DNA of 64,000 bases from positions 32,280,749 through 32,344,748 of the forward strand of contig NC_089858.1 in assembly GCF_036373705.1 (NCBI RefSeq), written 5' to 3'. A program made the translations under genes and the position numbers. The notes under the pieces were generated by a model, which made no database searches, had not been told where the DNA came from, and saw only the letters and a program-made list of their open reading frames with translations. This document shows positions 60,043 to 64,000 of the stretch, piece by piece (the stretch's first letter is position 1; every line of letters starts with the position of its first letter). The DNA is from Amia ocellicauda (taxonomy: Eukaryota > Chordata > Actinopteri > Amiiformes > Amiidae).

Positions 60043-60982
60043 ACCACTACTATCGGTTGTCCCCAAAGGGCTCAAGCTCTCTCTCAGGAGATCACAGTGA
60101 TGTGGGAGAAACAAGCGATACGACTAGTGGCTGACGAAGACTCTCGAGAAGGCTTCTACTCGGGGTACTTCCTGGTGCCAAAGAAGGACGGAGGCTTCAG
60201 GCCCATTCTCGATCTGAGGGGCCTCAACATGTTTCCTTCCGCATGTTGACAGTGCAGCATATCCTCCAGTCTGTCCGGCCGGGCAGCTGGTTCACGTCAA
60301 TAGACCTCAGGGACGCCTACTTCCACGTCCCCATCTTCGCTTCGCCTTCCAGGGCCAGGCGTACGAGTTCAATGTGCTGCCGTTAGGCCTCTCACTGGCT
60401 CCCCGCACTTTCTTGAAGTGCATGGACGCAACCTTGGCCCCCCGACAAAGGGGATCAGGATCCTGAATTACCTGGATGACTTGCTGGTGTGTGCAGACTC
60501 CAGGCTTCAGGCGGAGGAACATACAGTGGAGGTCATATGTCACATGACTACACTGGGTCTCGCAGTTCACATAGAGAAAAGCTCCCTCGAGCCCGCACAG
60601 ATGGTGATTTTCTTGGGAATGAGGCTGGACTCTCAAAATATGCTTGCCTATCTGTCCAGAGACAGAATCGAGTCGTTGGAGAAGTGCCTGGCATCATTCA
60701 GAAAGGCATCGACACTCCAGCTGGTAAAATTTCTAAAACTGTTGGGGCTGATGGCAGCCGCCTCGAATATTCTCCCCCTGGGCGTGATGAACATGCGCTC
60801 ATTGCAACGCTGGGTAAACACCCACAAACTACACCCAGCGAGACACAAACACCACCCACTGACAGTGACCTCAGCGTGCTGGCAGGCACTGTCCTGGTGG
60901 AGAAACCAAAACAACCTGCACCTCGACTCCCCCCCCGGATGCCCGCACAGACGGGATGTCCGGAACAGGCTGGGAAGCTATA
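60043..60982 (+). pseudogene. DIRS-type reverse transcriptase, frameshifted and 3'-truncated
   Basis: The N-terminal part reads YSGYFLVPKKDGGFRPILDL; frame breaks near 60230 and 60335 interrupt the finger and palm blocks (SIDLRDAYFHV in between). The active site NYLDDLLVCADS is at about 60467-60500. The open frame from 60418 continues through MVIFLGMRLDSQNMLAYLS, FLKLLGLMAAASNILPLGV and SACWQALSWWRNQNNLHL. Coding stops where the Tc1-like element begins. This is a non-functional RT; the family assignment is confident. Confidence 0.85.
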
Positions 60983-61625
60983 CAAAACAGCCCTGACCCG
61001 TCGAGGCATGGACTCCACTAGACCTCTGAAGGTGTGCTGTGGTATCTGGCACCAAGACATTAGCAGCAGATCCTTTAAGTCCTGTAAGTTGCGAGGTGGG
61101 GCCTCCATGGATCGGACTTGTTTGTCCAGCACATCCCACAGATGCTGGATTGGATTTAGATCTGGGGAATTTGGAGGCCAAGTCAACACCTTGAACTTGT
61201 GATTCATCAGACCAGGCCACCTTCTTCCACTGCGCCGTGGTCCAGTTCTGATGCTCACGTGCCCATTGTAGGCGCTTTTGGCAGTGGACAGGGGTCAGCA
61301 TGGGCACCCTGACTGGTCTGCGGCTACGCAGCCCCATACGCAACAAACTGCGATGCACTATGTGTTCTGACACCTTTCTATCAGAACCAGCATTCACTTT
61401 TTCAGCAATTTGAGCTACAGTAGCTCGTCTGTTGGATCGGACCACACGGGCCAGCCTTCGCTCCCCACGTGCATCAATGAGCCTTGGCCGCCCATGACCC
61501 TGTCGCCGGTTCACCGCTTTTCCTTCCTTGGACCACTTTTGATAGGTACTGACCACTGCAGAATGGGAACACCGCACAAGAGCTGCAGTTTTGGAGATGC
61601 TCTGACCCAGTCGTCTAGCCATCAC
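60983..61625 (-). pseudogene. Defective Tc1-like transposase
   Basis: The frame begins [20 protein letters not shown] at 61625 and covers the helix-turn-helix DNA-binding half. Then come WSDES and directly the shifted remainder with [17 protein letters not shown]. In that motif the expected catalytic Glu is Gln (NPIQ), an additional loss. MPRRVRAVL follows near the left edge. The block with the second catalytic Asp is missing, as in the other two copies. Confidence 0.85.
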
Positions 61626-61817
61626 AATTTGGCCCTTGTCAAAGCCGCTCAGATCCTTACGCTGCCCATTTTTCCTGCTTCTAACACATCAACTTTGAGG
61701 ACAAAATGTTCACTTGCTGCCTAATATATCCCACCCACTGACAGGTCCCATGATAACGAGATTATCAGTGTTATTCACTTCACCTGTCAGTGGTCATAAT
61801 GTTATGGCTGATCGGTG
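60983..61817 (-). mobile_element. Internally deleted Tc1-like transposon, copy 3, left end lost
   Basis: The right end GGTCATAATGTTATGGCTGATCGGTG is intact and followed by TA. The left end begins abruptly inside the transposase 3' region (AAAACAGCCCTGACC) with no terminal repeat. The internal junction is the same as in copies at 1742 and 20748. It abuts the DIRS-like RT and so marks the end of that element. Confidence 0.88.
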
Positions 61818-61819
61818 TA

Positions 61820-62304
61820 TGTATTTTCGCAATCACTACAGACATCCAATCAAAGACAACCCAGGTTAATTACATGGATAAACCACATAAGCCATGCTAA
61901 AACAAATGCAGAGAGTTAAAGCCATCCTGGTGCTATGACGATCTTTGCCGCTTCCCTTCACACAACAGTATCCCGAAACAGTAGCATCTCAATGTGTACT
62001 GAAAAAGCCGCCACAATAGCAGGAGAAGTGTCGTGTCAAACAAGTTTAGATTCTGTTCCGGCTTCTAGATGATCTCTGGCTCAAAACTGTGACAGCTGGG
62101 AACACGTCCGCAACCAGGTCTTCTCCTCCCTCACAGCACCCTAGAGAACCCCCCCCCCCGCCATTACTCTACTACATGTAGGCTTATATAGACTTCCTGA
62201 AACCGAATTCGGGTATTTGTCTTAAAGGCACACAATCAGATTTTAAATGAGTATGTGAACATGTGATCAGCCAATATTGCAGTTGACTCTTCAAAGGTTG
62301 TGTA
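61820..62304. other. Interval with no recognised feature
   Basis: Contains a C run at 62151-62159. No gene or repeat boundary was recognised before unit C. Confidence 0.45.
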
Positions 62305-62495
62305 AAAGCAGCGGAAAAGCAGGCGACTGCTGTGTCAGCAGACAAGAGACAGAGGGAGAGATGTGTGAAAGTTGGTGTGTAAAGAGAGACAGAAAGTCCG
62401 TCATTAATCAATTTGTTTATTAAGAAATCCCCAATCAGTATACAAAGTAGTGTCAACATTTTTTATGTACAAAAAATGAAACAGAAAATAAATTA

Positions 62496-63695
62496 GAAAA
62501 GGCAACTTAAAAATCAAAACTTTATATATTCATAAGGTATTCATCTTTCAGCACACTAATGTTGAAAGGAGGTCCCCACAGCGACAGGCGTCAGCACACA
62601 GTTCTGCAGTTCTGTTGAGCAGCATGTCCAACTGGCTTCTGTGTATGAGGCGCCATTAGGGACATAATTCACCCAGTGGTACATACACTACACTGAGACT
62701 CTGACACTATATAGAGACACACTACATACTGAAACACATACACTATAAACTGAGACTCATACACTGTATACTGAGACGTCTTAGTATATAGTGCTTCTTG
62801 GCATTAGTGTGTGTGTCTCAGTATATAGTGCATCTCAGTATATACTATGTCTCAGTAAATAGTATATAGTGCGTCTCAGTAAATAGTAGTGTGTCTCAGT
62901 ATGTAGTGCGTCTCAGTATATAGTGCATCTCAGTATATAGTACGTCTCGGTATGTAGTGTGTCTCAGTATATAGTGTGTCTCAGTATATAGTGCGTCTCA
63001 GTAAATAGTGTGTCTCAGTATATAGTGTGTGCGTCTCAGTATATAATGTGTCTCAGTATATAGTGTGTGTGTCTCAGTATATAGTGCATCTCAGTATATA
63101 GTGCGTCTCAGTAAATTGTGCGTCTCAGTAAACAGTATATAGTGTCTCAGTACATAGTGTGTCTCAGTATATAATGTGTCTCAGTATATAGTGTGTGCGT
63201 CTCAGTATATAATGTGTCTCTGTATATAGTGTGTGTGTCTCAGTATATAGTGCATCTCAGTATATAGTGCGTCTCAGTAAATAGTGCGTCTCAGTAAACA
63301 GTATATAGTGTCTCAGTACATAGTGTGTCTCAGTATATAATGTGTCTCAGTATATAGTGTGTGTGTCTCAGTAGATAGTGTGTCTCTGTATATAGTGCGT
63401 CTCAATATATAGTGTCAGCGTCTCAGTATATAGTGCGTCTCAGTATATAGTGTCAGCGTCTCAGTGTAGTGTATGTACCACTGGGTGAATTATGTCCCTA
63501 ATGGCGCCTCATACACAGAAGCCAGTTGGACATGCTGCTCAACAGAACTGCACAACTGTGTGCTGAAGCCTGTCACCGTGGCTGTGGCATCCTTTCCACA
63601 ATTCAATCCAACATTAGTGTGCTCAAGGATAAATATCTTATAACTATATCAAGTCTTGATTATTCATTTATGTTTAAGTTGCCTTTTTGATAATT
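62496..63695. repeat. Foldback element with 17-bp minisatellite (unit C)
   Basis: The left arm (about 62496-62716) and its inverse (about 63455-63695) flank roughly 40 units of the GTCTCAGTATATAGTGC repeat. The units here are more irregular than in unit B, with compound blocks of about 34-60 bp that themselves recur (63040-63180 versus 63180-63360), showing higher-order duplication. Confidence 0.88.
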
Positions 63696-63774
63696 AAGCA
63701 ACATTCACTGAGCATTTCTCTCCTGGTTCATCCCTTGAGTTAAATTAACTTTTGAAGATTTAGCTTTGAAGCAC

Positions 63775-63831
63775 CTCAGCCAACTCCTCCTACAGACTTT
63801 TCTGCTTCAGGTTCATGACCCCAATCTGCTT
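63775..63831 (-). pseudogene. GAS8-like exon, unit C copy, with the same in-frame TAG
   Basis: Corresponds to exon 25677-25733. Reads KQIGVMNLKQKSL, then TAG, then EELAE, 57 bases with an acceptor CTTTTCTGTGTCCAG-like tract upstream (TGTGTCCAG). Several residues differ from unit B, but the stop codon is shared. Upstream exons, if present, would lie beyond 64000. Confidence 0.6.
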
Positions 63832-64000
63832 CTGGACACAGAACAAAAAACAACACAACCCGATACGTCACTCACCTACCCTTACATTACATCACACACT
63901 GTCATCACATGAACATAGAAATCAGCACTAGAAAGTCATCAGAAACAATTATAATTTCCTCTCAGTTATGAAAAGGATATTGAACATAACAGGTTGAATG

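Larger units (their letters stand above)
58030..60982 (+). mobile_element. DIRS-like retrotransposon, 3'-truncated by a Tc1-like insertion
   Basis: Order: gag-like ORF with a Cys motif (58030-59300, frameshifted), linker region (59341-59980), reverse transcriptase (60043-60960). Its wording (GYFLVPKKDGGFRPILDL, SIDLRDAYFHVP, NYLDDLLVCADS) is that of vertebrate DIRS elements. RNase H, methyltransferase and tyrosine recombinase regions are absent because a Tc1-like element replaces everything after 60982. A fragment of the same family lies inverted at 18760-19215. Confidence 0.82.
62305..64000. repeat. Unit C: third copy of the foldback/GAS8-like block, cut by the window end
   Basis: Matches unit B from about 24370 to 25901, including the foldback arms, the minisatellite, the interval with CACTGAGCATTTCTCTCCTG and the GAS8-like exon. 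It ends exactly at the GAATG where unit B carries its 1.6-kb solo LTR. It lies about 37 kb from unit B and beyond MVD. Confidence 0.85.

Noticed and set aside
1-64000. tRNA, rRNA or snRNA genes
   Set aside because: None was recognised by eye; a covariance-model scan was not possible, so small RNA genes cannot be excluded.

Overview
The window is vertebrate nuclear DNA, most likely from a ray-finned fish. The host genes have short exons with GT/AG introns and vertebrate orthologues. Between them lies a dense mix of Tc1-like, hAT, CR1, L2-like, DIRS-like and solo-LTR elements. I cannot name the species. CYBA and MVD adjacent on the same strand is the arrangement known from tetrapods (human 16q24), so this is a conserved syntenic block.

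Host genes are all on the minus strand. CYBA (p22-phox of the NADPH oxidase) occurs twice: copy 1 in 12592-16549 and copy 2 in 36156-40113, each with six exons and an intact 188-codon frame. MVD (mevalonate diphosphate decarboxylase) is complete in ten exons, 50129 down to 42822, with a CCAAT/CRE/NRF1-rich promoter at about 50260-50560. A partial gene resembling GAS8/DRC4 (nexin-dynein regulatory complex) lies at 28899-25677. It has five phase-compatible exons and one in-frame TAG. A copy of that last exon reappears at 63831-63775.

Layout: 1-2670 is a decayed copy (unit A) of a repeated block. 2875-5435 is a hAT element with an 8-bp target duplication and a solo LTR nested inside it. 6316-7536 is a Tc1-like element. 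9006-17112 is CYBA segmental-duplication copy 1. 18700-22550 is a cluster of transposon fragments (DIRS-like, L2-like, two Tc1-like). 22551-31125 is unit B, holding an intact Tc1-like element, a foldback minisatellite, a 1.6-kb solo LTR, the GAS8-like exons and another Tc1-like element. 31126-40676 is CYBA duplication copy 2. 40738-41958 is another intact Tc1-like element. 42078-50560 is MVD. 51500-61820 is a retroelement cluster (orphan PHD-like exon, CR1 LINE, Tx1-like ORF1 fragment, DIRS-like element cut by a Tc1-like element). 62305-64000 is unit C, a third copy of the foldback/GAS8-like block running off the window.

The points most worth following are the near-identical CYBA duplication, the foldback element whose roughly 200-bp arms enclose a 17-bp minisatellite, two apparently intact Tc1-like transposases with DD36E spacing plus a pre-insertion empty site, and a Tc1 subfamily whose three members share one internal deletion. 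All assignments come from reading the sequence and remembered family features; no database search was run.
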